From Talpa occidentalis (Eukaryota; Chordata; Mammalia; Eulipotyphla; Talpidae), in NCBI RefSeq assembly GCF_014898055.3, contig NW_023601212.1:32538329-32602328 (forward strand): 64,000 nt of DNA. Reading direction: 5' to 3'. The notes beneath the pieces are model-generated. The model did not search any database, was not told where the DNA came from, and worked only from the letters and a program-made list of their open reading frames with translations. Shown here piece by piece: positions 37,110 to 48,743 of the stretch (positions within the stretch are counted from its first letter, which is position 1; each line of letters begins with the position of its first letter). The translations under genes were made by a program, and so were the position numbers.

Positions 37110-37290
37110 TATAGATTAAGTGGAAGGCACTGTTGATGAAGCATTTAACATGTAATCATATTTAATCTACACAGAACCCTGCATGGCATGTATGCCTCCG
37201 TTTTAGAGACACAGATACTGAGGCATGCCAAGGATAACCAAGCTGCTCACAGGTGTAGCCGGATAAAGCAGCAGTGTCAGAACTTGGAAA
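37110..37290 (-). repeat. MIR SINE fragment
   Basis: Antisense MIR order: aagcatttaacatgtaatca, gcatgtatgcctccgtttt, gagacacagatactgaggc, ataaccaagctgctcacag. Confidence 0.65.
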
Positions 37291-38761
37291 ATATTGTTGA
37301 CTTCAAAATTAGGGAAGCTATGGCTGCAAGCTAGGCCCACAGGCCTGAAATCTGATATTCTTTCCAATCTACATTTAAGGTTGATGGAAACCCAACTGAA
37401 CATTTGTAAGAGATTTTGAAAAAAGTAAGGACAAACTGACCCCTGCCATATCTTTTCCAGCCACTCTGCTAAGGGACATCCTTGGAGGCAGAGGCAGATC
37501 CTGAGTCCTATGACATCGTCGTCATATCGAGAGGATACAGGTCATGTCTCTTGGCAGTGAGCCCATTCCACTTCTATACAGATTGCTGTTTTGCAGCCCT
37601 TTCTACCCTCCATGCCCCAAAGGAATGAATTTATTGCATTCTAGTTGATCCCTTCAATTTCGAAAAGTTCTCTTGGGGCCCTGCTTTGATCAATATCCTC
37701 ACTCTGACCCTTTCTAAGGTAATAAAAATGAGTTATGTTTGGCTGAGAACACAACCTGTGCATCAGACCCTGACCTCCATGCAGAGTCTGGTCTCCACTT
37801 AGCTGGGGGTGAATAGGAACCCCAGGACATGGGCACCTCCTCCTGAAATAACAAATGCACTCTCTCCCCCAAATCTGAGTGAATGTCACATTGTAAAGTG
37901 TGGGGGGGGGGCATTAAACTAACAACATATGGATTATGATCTGCTGAACAAACAAGCACAAACCTCCCACACAGGGCTGGTAGGTGGTTCCCTTGGCATC
38001 TAAGTTCCCACATGCAGGAAGTGAAAACTGGGGGTCCATTTGATTAAAGGCATAGTTTCAACACATTGTGTAAAGGAAGTCACAAGATCTAAAGATCCCA
38101 GAAGTGGGGCTGGGGCACAATGAGCCTAGGGGAGGACCTACTCTCCCGGTCACAGGGAGGAGGAGACAGAGAGCAGATCACATGCACGTATTCTTATCAA
38201 GTGGATGAGGAAGTGCTCCCTAAAATTCTCACGGGCTTAACTCTAAGGAAAAACAGAGCAGGCCCTTGTGGTGGGAGTCCTAAGCTGAGTCCTTGTCAAG
38301 GCATCCCAGCTCAGGCTTCATGCTGTGAAATGCCAGGGCAGCGGCTCAGAGTAGCAGTTTTCTCACCACAGTGAGGAAGTCCTCAAGGGGAGAGATCTTT
38401 CAGGGCCTCCTCCCCCATCTTTCTCTTTGTATAGCTACTGTGTTTGGGCTGAAAAAACCTCTGTCCATGGAACCAAGCCCTCTCCCTGCCCATCAATACT
38501 TGTAAATTTCCTCTTCTCTCTTCACCACCAGAGCATTCCCCGTTCCCAAGGGGCAGTTCGCATGTGTCTCTTTCCCAGTGGTATCAGAAGGGGCCTGCTT
38601 CTGCCCTTCCACCACTGCTCCCTCTGCCCTCCCCAGGACTGGCCCTGGGAATGGCAAGCTCACACGCAGGTGGTCACGCACCAGAGCACAAGGATGGCCC
38701 CCAATTCCTGCCACACCCAGTCCATCACTCACACCTCTGCCTCGTCATCCTCCTCATTCTT
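37291..38761. other. Unassigned sequence
   Basis: A G9 run lies at about 37903-37911. Open frames on both strands at 38427-38783 overlap in GC-rich text with no family match. No gene is called. Confidence 0.4.
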
Positions 38762-38980
38762 TTTTTTTTCAAAGATTGATTGATTGATTGATTGATTTAT
38801 ACAAGCACTGGGTACAGTCAGAGGTGCGGAGGGTGAGAGAATTCACCAGAGCCAGAGCGGGGAGTAGAACAGGCGCCATGTGGGACCCTCGCCCGGTGGC
38901 CGAGGATCGAACCGGCGCTGCAGAGGCTGCGGGCAGCTTCGCAACCCAGCGCTCAACCGCTGCGCCACCGGGGAGGCCCG
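38762..38980 (-). repeat. tRNA-derived T+ SINE with internal deletion
   Basis: Perfect 15-bp TSD ATCCTCCTCATTCTT at 38747-38761 and 38981-38995. The copy is about 220 bp because roughly 60 bp of the body (the CACTGCTGAGGGGAGCAG region) is missing: GAACAGG runs directly into CGCCATGTGGG. The tail has (TTGA)n instead of (TTTA)n. Confidence 0.95.
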
Positions 38981-39039
38981 ATCCTCCTCATTCTTGATGA
39001 TGCTCTGTGAGTAAAAGCCATTAAGAATAAGTAAGAGAG

Positions 39040-39340
39040 GGGCCTCCCCGGTGGCGCAGCGGTTGAACACTGGGTTGCGAAGCTGCCCGCGGCCTCTGCG
39101 GCGCCAGCTCGATCCCCGGCTGCTCCCCGGCCACCGGAGGAGGGTCCCACATGACGCGCAGACCTCTCCTGCCGCCCGCTGCTCCCCTCAGCAGTGTACT
39201 TCGGTCCTTCTGCCTGCTCTGCTCCCCGCTCTGGCTCTGGTGAATTCTCTCACCCTCCCGTGCTTCTGACTGTCCCCAGTGCATGTACAAACAAACAAAT
39301 AAATAAATAAATAAAAATACATGCCTCTTTAAAAAAAAAA
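39040..39340 (+). repeat. tRNA-derived T+ SINE, long-tail subfamily
   Basis: Near-consensus, with the TGCTCCCCGGCCACCGGAGG and GGTCCTTCTGCC variants. The tail is (AAAT)n, then ACATGCCTCTTTA and poly(A). Target AAGAATAAGTAAGAGAG is at 39023-39039 and again at 39341-39357. Confidence 0.95.
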
Positions 39341-39357
39341 AAGAATAAGTAAGAGAG

Positions 39358-39598
39358 GCCTCCCTGGTGGCGCAAGGGGTTAAGTCTCAGCACTATGAAG
39401 CTATCTGCAGCCACTGCAGCCATCACCAGCCAACCAGGGAACTATCCTGTCTCACCTTCTGCTCCACTTAGCAGTGTATTTCAGTAGATCTGCCTGTTCT
39501 GCTCCCCACTGCCTCTGGTGAATCCTCTCACCCCCATGTACCTCTGGCCTACACCCCAGCTCCTGTATGCATAAATATGTAAATCTTTAAAAAGAAAA
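39358..39598 (+). repeat. tRNA-derived T+ SINE, 'TTAAGTCTCAGCACTAT' head type
   Basis: Head type as at 34.97 kb. Its B-box region is shortened. Its 3' flank AAGAATAAGTGAGAAA (39599-39614) is a third, older copy of the same target site as the preceding SINE. Confidence 0.93.
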
Positions 39599-39639
39599 AA
39601 GAATAAGTGAGAAATAGAGTTAGAGAAATCTCCCTAGAA

Positions 39640-40075
39640 GATAAGCTTATTTTTTCTTGCCTAATCTGTTTTGATGATCATGCAAACCTGTGAAGCAGGT
39701 GCTACTATAGCTTTTTTTTTTAAAGATCTATTTATTTATGCATACAAGAACTGCGGTACAGGCCAGAGGTGTGGGGGGAGGTGAGAGGATTCACCAGAGA
39801 CAGAGTGGGGAACAGAACAGGCAGATTGACTGAAATACACTGCTGAGGGGAGCAGCAGTAGAGACAGGAGAAGTCTGCTGCGCCATGTGGGAAGCTCCCA
39901 GGCTGGGGATCGAACTTGTGCTGCAGTGGCTGCGGATAGCTTCATAGGTTGCGTCTTAATCCCTTGTGCCACCTGGGAGGCCTGCTACTACAGTTTTGAA
40001 TTAAAGGTGAGGACACTGAAGCTCAGGAAGTTCCCATATTAGAGAGAGTATGGATGGGGCGGTCTGGCAGTCGGC
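39640..40075 (-). repeat. MIR fragment interrupted by a SINE
   Basis: Left part (39661-39711: gatgatcatgcaaacctgtgaagcaggtgctactatag) and right part (39998-40050: gaattaaaggtgaggacactgaagctcaggaag) are adjacent pieces of one antisense MIR. The younger SINE at 39716-39982 splits them. Confidence 0.65.
39716..39982 (-). repeat. tRNA-derived T+ SINE inside a MIR
   Basis: TSD TGCTACTATAGCTTTT (39700-39715) and TGCTACTACAGTTTT (39983-39997). Head ends CACCTGGGAGGCC. Confidence 0.94.
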
Positions 40076-40732
40076 CCTCTCACAACACTCAATAATGTGG
40101 CATGGATCTACACACAGTGGTATAGATGGACCCCCTGACACTAGCTATTAAAATAAGGTTATATTTGTGTTTATATCAATAACTACACTTATATTTGATT
40201 CTACTCCTCTATTTAATTATGCACCTACATTTGTATAGATGAGAAAAGTCTGGGAGAATAAATATCAAAAAATCACAGAAATAACACTGGGTCATGCTAG
40301 AAAATGGCATAACCTGGTCATTTAACAGGACTTCACTTTACATTTAAAGTAAGCACAAACAGGAGCTAACTGGCTGATGAAGCTGAAAAGGCCGGGGGAA
40401 ACTTTGTCCTCACACACTGGTCAAGGAACAATCAAAAGCATCTACCTCATTCCTCTACACTCCTTGTTCAGCTCCACTCTGTTGACCTTTTTCCTCCCAA
40501 GGCAGAAAAGTCACCATGTCAGGCTTACGTGGGCTCCAGGTTCAGATCCCAGTTCCAGTAGCCTGTCTCTCCAGTAGCCTGTCGTGATTAACATGCCCAT
40601 GTAGTTTCTGTCACGGTATCCAATGTAGGGAGGGCTTTTGCTGGTCAAACAAGAGCCACATGACATGGCAAGACTGGGCCTGTTAATAACATGTAAAGGG
40701 ATTTAGGGTGTCTCTATGGAAGGGATACTATA
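40076..40732. other. Unassigned sequence
   Basis: No gene or clear repeat was recognised. Confidence 0.4.
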
Positions 40733-41115
40733 TTTATTTGCTAGGGCTGCCATAGCAAAATAATACAGACTGGGTGACTTAAACAACAGAAACTTCTTTT
40801 CTTGCAGTTCTCAAAGCTGGATGTCCAGATCAAGGTGCCACTGGCAGGCTTCGTTTCTTCTGAGGGCTGCTCTTCTGCTCCCTTGTCACCTCGTCCATCT
40901 TGATGCACATGAAGCCCTGGTGTCTCTGAGTATCTAAATTCCCTCTTCTTATAAGGCCACAAATCAGATTGGATTAGGGTCCACCATGACAGTTTGTTTT
41001 AGCTTAATCACCTCTTTAAGGGTCTTATCTCCAAATATAGTTGCATTCTGCATTACTGGGGGTTAGGGGTTCAGTATACAAATTTAGGGGGAAATGTTTC
41101 AGTCCATAACAGACA
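40733..41115 (-). repeat. MLT1-type LTR (ERVL-MaLR)
   Basis: Plus-strand text TATTTGCTAGGGCTGCCATA, GACTGGGTGACTTAAACAAC, CCTCTTCTTATAAGGCCACA, GGATTAGGGTCCACCATGAC and ATCTCCAAATATAGTTGCAT is the reverse complement of the widespread MLT1 LTR. Both ends are recognisable (…CAGTCCATAACA). Confidence 0.85.
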
Positions 41116-42245
41116 TGAAGGACAGAAATGTTATGTGGTACTCCAATAGATGGTCATCTTTCACTTGACTCACCTCTGCTTTATTACCCCAAATGCACCC
41201 CATATATTGTGAATCCATCTTCACATTCTTACAGACTCAATCTTGTGCCTTTGTTGAAACTGTAACCTTGGCTGATAATTATCCCTCTCTTCCCTGTTCC
41301 CATTCAAATTTTACCTGTGCTTCCAAATATAACTAAAATTCTACCTTCTTCACAAGACCTACCATTCCTTCATTCATTTTTTCAATAAATACATAGCCTG
41401 CTCCGAACCTGACACTCCCTGTTCTAGACTCTGATGGGGACAGACCTCAGAAAAAAAAAACAAAGTGACTAAGTCCCTGCTTCACCAAGCTCACATTCTT
41501 ATAGGCAGAGGTAATCTGTATGAAACCAGTGTGGTTGTGATGAACTTTTCCTGTGTCTGTTAAGATTATAAGAAGAGCAGGGGAGGATTGTAACAATGGG
41601 ATAAAAATACCCCCTACCCATTTTAAATGATTTTTCATTAGTTGACAAATTTTATTTCAGAGCACAGGAGCTGAGATATGGATGTGTTGGTGTGTCTAAG
41701 AAGCCTGGAGAGGTGGAAATGTATGCAGGAGAGGAGAGAGAGAAGTGACACTAGAGAGATAATGGGGCCAGATCAAGCAGGGCTCACAGGTCATGCCAGG
41801 ATGATGGATGTCGTCAGTGGGAAGGCACTAAGGGCTTTAGATGGTGATACAATATAGTTTGATCTGTGTATTAATGTTCTCTCTCTGGCTGCATTATAGG
41901 GAATGGATTCATGGCAAGAAGGACTGAAGCAGGAAGACAAGTAGGGGTGACACTGCAATAATTCAGGAGACAAATGACTACTCGGACTAGGGTGGAGCCA
42001 AGTAAATAGAAAAGAAAAACTAGAGAGCGAGATCCTTTTTGGAGAAGAAACTAAGATTTATGGGTTGAATATGGGCTTTAAGGGAAAAGGGAAAATAAGC
42101 ATGTGTTTGACCTCAGCAAATGGGAAGTCAGTGGTGTCACTGCCGCAAGAAGAAAAATGTGGAGCACAGGTGGAAAGAGCATTTTATGGAGGGGAGAGAG
42201 TCTTCAATCTACGTGGCTCATAAATCTTACTTTTTAAAATCTCTT
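41116..42245. other. Unassigned sequence
   Basis: No gene or clear repeat. It ends in the SINE target TTAAAATCTCTT. Confidence 0.4.
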
Positions 42246-42510
42246 TTTTATAAGATTTATTTATTTATGCATTCAAGAACTGGGGTACAGGCCAGAGGTG
42301 CAGGGGGTGAGAAGATTCACCAGAGGCAGAGTGGGGAACAGAACAGGCAGATTGATGGAAATACACTGCTAAGGGGAGCAGCAGGCAAGTCAGGAGAGGT
42401 CTGCCGTACCATGTGGGTTGCTCCCTGGCGGGGGATCGAACTCATGCTTCAGTGGCTGAGGATAGCGTCATAGGTTGCGTCTTAACCCCTTGCGCCACCA
42501 GGGAGGCCCC
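42246..42510 (-). repeat. tRNA-derived T+ SINE
   Basis: Perfect 12-bp TSD TTAAAATCTCTT at 42234-42245 and 42511-42522. Head ends CACCAGGGAGGCCCC. Confidence 0.95.
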
Positions 42511-42894
42511 TTAAAATCTCTTACAAAAACCACTGTGCTGACATTTACATAACAATTGAACTGCAAAGTGACCAGCATGATATGGAGCCATTATTGCATC
42601 CTGAAATGTTAGAAAAGAGTAGCTTGTCAGTTACGTGCAAGGTGATTGGGTCAGAAGTATTTGCTGCAGATGTAGGAAATAGGTATGGAATTTGTAGTAT
42701 TGTCTGGAGAGGGTTAATTTGGATATAGGAAGAGCACAGTGGGATCCATACACTGAGGGGTGCAGTTGGGGGTCGTGAGGTAATACCTAGAATCAGAGTG
42801 AGCACTAACTAAATGGTTGTCAGAAAGAAGGGCAAGTTCTGGGACTCACCCTAGAGAACTGAACAGAGCAAACCCAAGGAAAGGGATGACTTGG

Positions 42895-43555
42895 CTGGTG
42901 GGTCCTCACCTGCACACTTGTGATTATAGGACAGCATTTAAAAGCTGATATGTGGGGAGAAACAACAATAACCAGGTTTATCTACAGAGAGTGAGAAAAG
43001 GGAGAGCTGAGAGTAAGAGAGAAAGAGAGAGAGGGAAAGAGAGAGCAGAGAGTTTAAAGGCTGGCAGGTGGCCAGATGCAGTGTCTGGGGTATGCCCATG
43101 TTGCAGAGTCCAAGCCTACACCACATATGCAAGCTGCCAGCTGTCTGCTGAGCAGAGGCCTGGGTGGCAGGCAGGAGCCCAGGCACACGGAGAAAATGGC
43201 AGCCAGCCCACCAAGGAGAGGCTGGAGCTGGCTGCACACATGGAAAAAGCGGCTGGCCCCTATGAAGAGGGCTGGCCCCTGTGGAGAAGGCCCCACTGAG
43301 GCTTGAGTGCAGGGACTGGAGCCACAGAGGCCAGAAGCCCACACCAGAAAAGCAGGAGCCCAGGAACTGAAGCCCCAAGGACTGTAGCTGTGGACCTAAA
43401 GGGCTTTGGTCTCTCTGCTCCAAGCCCTTCCCAGCAGCTTCCTCTGAGGACAGCAGTGGCCGCAGTCTAGACCACTGCACTGCACCACAGCTTGTCCTGT
43501 CCGGCCTGGGATGGTATTTGGTCATCAGGACTCTGCGGTACTCTTCCAGAATTCA
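42895..43555 (-). repeat. GC-rich LTR-like region with a long chance frame
   Basis: GTGGGTCCTCACCTGCAC at about 42899 recurs at 53382, suggesting a shared LTR family read on the minus strand. A (GA)n tract lies at 43011-43048. A 195-codon minus frame spans 42938-43525 but is Ser/Leu/Pro-rich with no domain. Confidence 0.35.
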
Positions 43556-43574
43556 GGCAAGAAAGGGCCTGGAG

Positions 43575-43851
43575 GGGCCTCCCTGGTTGGTGCAGCAGGT
43601 TGAGCGCCGCGCTGTGAAGCTGTCGCAGCCTCTGCAACGTCGGTTCGATTCCCCGCCGGCCAGGGAGAATCCCACATGGTGTAGTAGACCTCTCCTGTCT
43701 CGTCCGCTGCTCCCCTCAGCAGTGCTTTAGGTCCATCTGCCTGTTCTGTTCCCCTCTCTGTCTCTGGTGAATCCTCTCACCTTCCCGCGACTCTGGCCTG
43801 TACCCCAGCTCTTGTATAAATAAAATAAATCTTAGGGGGAAAAAAAAAAAA
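43575..43851 (+). repeat. tRNA-derived T+ SINE, 'GCGCCGCGCTGTGAAGC' head type
   Basis: Perfect 16-bp TSD AAGAAAGGGCCTGGAG at 43559-43574 and 43852-43867. The body has a small deletion after AGCAGTG. The tail reads AAATAAATCTTAGGGGG plus poly(A). Confidence 0.95.
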
Positions 43852-43867
43852 AAGAAAGGGCCTGGAG

Positions 43868-44235
43868 CAGCCCTTTCTTGCAGGTCAAGGCAAGTTGATC
43901 TTGAGGCCAGCCTGGTTGCTGTGCTGGGTCAGGCAGCCCAGAGGCAGGTGTGGGGTGGTAAAGGAGGCCCAACAGGGAGGGCCTGAGGGCTCTGGAGCCC
44001 AGGTCTCACTTGCACTGGGCCACTCCTCCAACAGAATTAAATTTCAGGAATGGAATGACTCTGGTGCCAGGTAAGACCATCTCCTAAATCTACTGCCTTG
44101 TTTGATTTACTCAAACTAAACCTCAGTAAGGCACAAATGGCGTTTTGTTTTTCCTGTGGATTCTAATGCTGGTAACAATTGTAGCAGCAGCAGGAAGAAC
44201 AGTCTGGAATGCAAAGTAGAGACACCTGTGCTTTA
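43868..44235. other. Unassigned GC-rich to mixed sequence
   Basis: No gene was recognised. It may continue the LTR-like region interrupted by the SINE. Confidence 0.35.
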
Positions 44236-44345
44236 TTATTATTATTAATCTGTCAGTCATTTACATGTCTATATAAATGTGGGGTTACATATTTTACTCC
44301 TCTCTCTGTGCTCATGCTTCACTTGCCTGCCACCAAACCTCTGGA
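44236..44345 (-). repeat. Antisense L1 3' UTR fragment
   Basis: CAGTCATTTACATGTCTATA, GGGTTACATATTTTACTCCT and GTGCTCATGCTTCACTTGCC parallel the L1 3' UTR stretch at 12720-12820. Confidence 0.5.
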
Positions 44346-44834
44346 GCCAATGGAGATTTTATGCTATAAGAATCCCACCCTCAACTCTTAAGGCCTCTGT
44401 AGAAGGAGTGGGCCAGGAGGAACCTGGGGATAGGGCATCAGAGTATCCCTCTTTGCCATTCCTCTATCTTATTCATGTGTTATTATTGAGGAAGGGGCTT
44501 TTTAGAACTCTCTGCTCACAATCATATGTAAATCTGTCAAATCCAGGTGGTAGCAAGGAGCCAATCCCTTGCAGGTTCTAACAGGTGGAATTTGAAGACA
44601 CATAACAAGTCCAAATGAAATTTGTCAAATGGCAAAGCTTGTCTCATCAGCTGAGCATTGATATTCCAAGAAAGTACAGAGGGTTGTTTTTACCTTATGG
44701 TTGTCATTCTGGAGGATTATGGGTGCTTTGGTGATGGGAGAACAATGGTGGCCACACCTGAGGGGAAAAATCTTACACTGTGAGGAAATTAGAAAGTTGT
44801 AACAAATGGGGAACAGATTTGAGCAGACCATTCA
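44346..44834. other. Unassigned sequence
   Basis: No gene or clear repeat was recognised. Confidence 0.4.
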
Positions 44835-45500
44835 TGAAGCTATTCATATGGTCGACAGATACATGGAAAAATGTCCATCCTCACTTACTAAGGAAGATGC
44901 AAGTTAAAACCACTCTATCTTCTCACACCTGAGAGAATGACTCTTTCTCCCCAACAAGTGCTGGAGAAGATGCATAGAAAGAGGAACCCCACTACACTGT
45001 TGGTAGCAATGTAAACTGGTACAGCCATTTCAGAAAGTAATCTGGATTTACCTTAAATAAACTAAAATTGGAAATTATGTACGACCTGGTAATCCTTCTC
45101 CTGGGTGTCTCTCTAAGGATCATGAAACCATCAACTCAAAAAATTATAAGCTTTACATTGTTTATTGCAGCATCATTTACAATAATAAGACTTCAAAGCA
45201 ACCTAGGTGCCCACTGAGGATTGAGTCAAGATGTAGTGTACCCACAAAATGGAATATTATATAGCCATAAGGAAAGACAAATGTCATCATTTACAGTAAA
45301 ATGGAAGGGCTTTGAGGGAATTGTCCATACTAAAGCAACCCAGAATGACAAAGACAAATATTGGATATTCACATAGCAGATGATTTCAAGAAAGCAAAAT
45401 ACTTACAAAAATGTGTAGACACTAATTCAGGGAGGGAAGGAAAGAGGGTCAAAAGGGTATAAGGTATGTTAGTAGGAAAAAATATATCAGTTCAAAATAA
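44835..45500 (+). repeat. Old L1 3' end
   Basis: Broken ORF2 C-terminal frames read LLGVSLRIMKPSTQKI-like and FTLFIAASFTIIRLQSNLGA, with CAAAATGGAATATTATATAG following. It is more diverged than the 18.6 and 29 kb copies. It ends near an (AAAT)n tract at 45501-45520. Confidence 0.8.
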
Positions 45501-45520
45501 ACAAATAAATAAATAAATGG

Positions 45521-47071
45521 TTTAAAACTATGACAGAATTTTATGATATAATACTTAACTGCCCAGTATAACAAAGATATTAATAGCAAATAAATCTCTC
45601 ACAGACTTCTCAGCCCAATGGCCAATACTGATAAGGGCTAGATTTCTCTAAGTTAAACAGAAGCCTAAAGATAACTGAAGCATCAGATCTTTTGATTACT
45701 TATATAGTTTACAATTTGTTATTATATAAAATACTGGAGCATTTATGAATAATTTTGTCCTTTTAGCAGATGAAAGAAATTATAGTTTGGGTCTGTATAA
45801 TTACACTAATGATATTAAAGCTTAATTTCAAGGTTTGTAAAACAATTTATTTTATCCAGTTTGACCACATGTAACATTCCCTTTTTCATTGAATTCTCAT
45901 GTTTCTATTCTGGTAAAATGAGTCTGTTTTAAGCCCAGATTTTTCTTAGTGAAAACAGGTGTTTTTTTGTTTTATTTTAACAGAGATAGTTCCTTCATCA
46001 TTAGTTTTATACATTAATTAGAATTCTTAAATCTTAGGAATTTAATTTCTAAGCTAGGCAATTGTAAAAATTGCTTGTCACATCAGCATCCTTCAGAGTA
46101 TAATTTTCAAGATGACATAAGACATTTTACTTACAGACACAATTTTTTTCAGTGTGTCATAAGAAGTAAAAAGTAAACTTAAAGTTGCACTAATTAACAT
46201 TTCAGTGATTACTTTAGATATTTAATGAATTCCTATCATTATTCAATACATTTAGTAAATCTAAAATTTTCCAAAAGAGATGTGAGAATCTACTTAAGTA
46301 ATGGTAAAAGAAACATTAAAAATGGAGTCACCTATGTTAACCCTTCAAGCAAAAAATTATAGTTTAACTTAATACTCAAAATAGTTAACTTAATACTCAA
46401 AAAATTATAGTTTCAATTTTTCCCAATTGTGGAATCCCAATCCAATAAATAATAAAATTATTTTTCTTTTGCTTCATTCCATAATTTAACTTAGTTTAAA
46501 AGTTTCAAGTTACCAAAAACAAAGAGACCAATACAACTATTGTTAGAAATTCATTCCTGTCTCATTTTTTGAAACCACTCCTGTAACTTGACCCTGGGCT
46601 GACATTTCTGGGTGACGTAGACTTTTTGCTGCATTTTAGGCCTATTATCTCTCAACACAAGCCACAAAACCTCATGAAAGCAATTCAGTTTTCCTTGTTT
46701 CCTTGAGTTAATTCTTAATTAAAATAGAATAAAATTACCACACTCAATATTATAACTCTAAAGGCAATAGTGTTTCAAATTTCAGAAGTTAGTTTTATTA
46801 ACCAAAATATTATCCTAGATGACAAAACGTTGAAAAAATTTGGATTAGTTTCTATTATATTTCTGAGTTTAGAAACAATTTATATAGGTACCTTTCATAA
46901 CCCAATTATATATTAATTAATTTTAGCAATACCACTGGAAGTAAAACTTAAAAAACTGACACAGAACACTTAGTTTTTAAAATTTTTTGCCTCATGTTAA
47001 AACACAAAACACATTAGTTTACAAGGGAATTGTTGGAAAAACTCAGCACATCTCCTCACATTACTACCACA
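45521..47071. other. AT-rich unassigned sequence with a local tandem
   Basis: At 46366-46402, AACTTAATACTCAAAA occurs twice with a 21-bp period, and AAAAATTATAGTTT occurs on both sides. No gene or element family was recognised. Confidence 0.4.
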
Positions 47072-47325
47072 AGGGGTTGAGCACAGTGAGGAAGTCTGCA
47101 GCCTCTGCGGCATGAGTTCGATCCCTCGCCAGCCAGGGAGCAACCCACATGGCACAGCAGACCTCTCCTGTCTCACCTGCTGTTCCCCTCAGCAGTGTAT
47201 TTCAGTCATTCTGCCTGTTCTGTTCCCCACTCTGTCTCTGGTGAATCCTCTCACCCCCGCATCTCTGGCCTGTACCCCAGCTCTTGTATGCATAAATAAA
47301 TAAATCTTAAAAAAAAAAAAAAAAG
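47072..47325 (+). repeat. tRNA-derived T+ SINE, head shortened
   Basis: It starts at about CCACAAGGGGTTGAGCACAG, lacking the first bases of the head and part of the D/anticodon region (GTGAGGAAGTCTGCAGCC). Body, CTCTTGTATGCATAAATAAA tail and poly(A) are clear. Confidence 0.92.
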
Positions 47326-48743
47326 TAACTTGGGAGAGGTATTTCCATTCCTGCATTTCCCTCCCCTGATCATGGTGAAGGGACCTGCTTAGATTTTAAA
47401 TAAGTCACTTGTGTTAGCCAGAAAAATTTTCATCTCTAAATGTCATTTCTAGCTTGGCCAAAATTTTAAACAAAGGGATGCTTTTAAAAGTCCTTTCAAA
47501 TACCTTATCAAGTTTTAGTCGGGCGAACAGAAGATATTTCTGGTAATGTTAGAAAACCTCGAAATTATTTCACAGATAACTAAAGAAAAAAACTTAATCT
47601 CCCAGAGGGCTGGTGATAGTCAAGTCCTTTCTCTGTTCAGGCGTGCGTGATCTTATGACCAAGCCCCACTTTTGGGGAGTGAAATTGGATGGTGATGCAA
47701 AAAGGACAATAGACTGAGACCCCTTTTTATTTTTTTTTTCAGTTGTTTCTTGACCCTAATTAGCCCATTCAATTGTTTCTTTTTTATTTTTTTTATATAT
47801 TTCTTACATCATTTTTCATTTTTGCACAAATGTATGCATTTTCATCTTGGTTATAATCCCCATACAATTGTTATTTCTTTAAATTCACAATTTTGAATTA
47901 AGCATGTTTTGGAAGCGCAAGTGAGGCCCCTAGTGGCCGCTGAAATTTAGAGGCTTTAGAACCCAGCAAGACTTGAACATAATTTTAAAGCAAGGATTTA
48001 AGAACTTCCCTGAGGCTAGCCAAGACACTTCTTTACATTATTTCTTTCCTTGTTAGTCAATTTAATTTTTTTCCAATAAAAATCAGGTTGAGAATTCTCT
48101 AAGTTTTTATTGGTCCAGTAAGCAATTTAGAAGTTTTCCAATTCAATAACAACTCAGTCAACCAGCAAGCATCCTTTATAGTTTACCGATAATCCAAAAG
48201 AGTTCACTCCCACATAAGACATGACAAAAGGAAAGTCTCAATACACATTAACAGTTTTCAGCAAAGCTTTGCATCTTTTAGAGGAATGTGCTACAAGGTT
48301 TTACAGCATACTGTGCTTATATTACAGAATACTACTCAAAAGGCATGTTTATTTTCTTACAATTGGCAGGGACTAATGTAACCCCATTCCATGACCAATT
48401 CTTCCTTTGATGGGAAATTTCTTGTTGAGGTAGCAATCACACTCTAAAGCTTTTATACTTGCCCTGTGCCCACAAAAGTTTGTGTCCTTTTCGTCTTCAA
48501 GTTTCCCTTATCAGTAGCTTTTTCCTCAGAACATATAAATATTTTTCCTTTCTAAAAACAACACAGAAGACAGAGCCTCAAGGCAGAAATATGTTTAACT
48601 GAACTTCAAAAAGTGCTGAGACAAGTAGTACTGGCCCAGAAGACCTTAGGGGGAACGCCAAGGGCTTAGGCAACTTAGCCCTGGAGGGATTTTCGTCTCT
48701 GCCTTTGCTTCAATTCCCCCAGTCACCAGCAGAACCAATTATT
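47326..48743. other. Unassigned, with an antisense L1 tail at 47783-47878
   Basis: TACATCATTTTTCATTTTTG, CATTTTCATCTTGGTTATAA and CCCATACAATTG are the reverse complement of the L1 3' terminus seen at 29.4 and 55.1 kb. The rest is unassigned and without a gene. Confidence 0.5.

Noticed and set aside
39021..39290. Open frames of 70-90 codons across SINEs (also near 0.78, 25.9, 32.8, 35.2 and 55.6 kb)
   Set aside because: The same peptide strings recur at each SINE copy, on both strands. They are translations of the repeat, not genes.
42938..43525. 195-codon minus-strand open frame
   Set aside because: Ser/Leu/Pro-rich text opposite a (GA)n and GC-rich LTR-like region. No domain, no splice or promoter support, and overlapping frames are open on the other strand too, so composition explains it.
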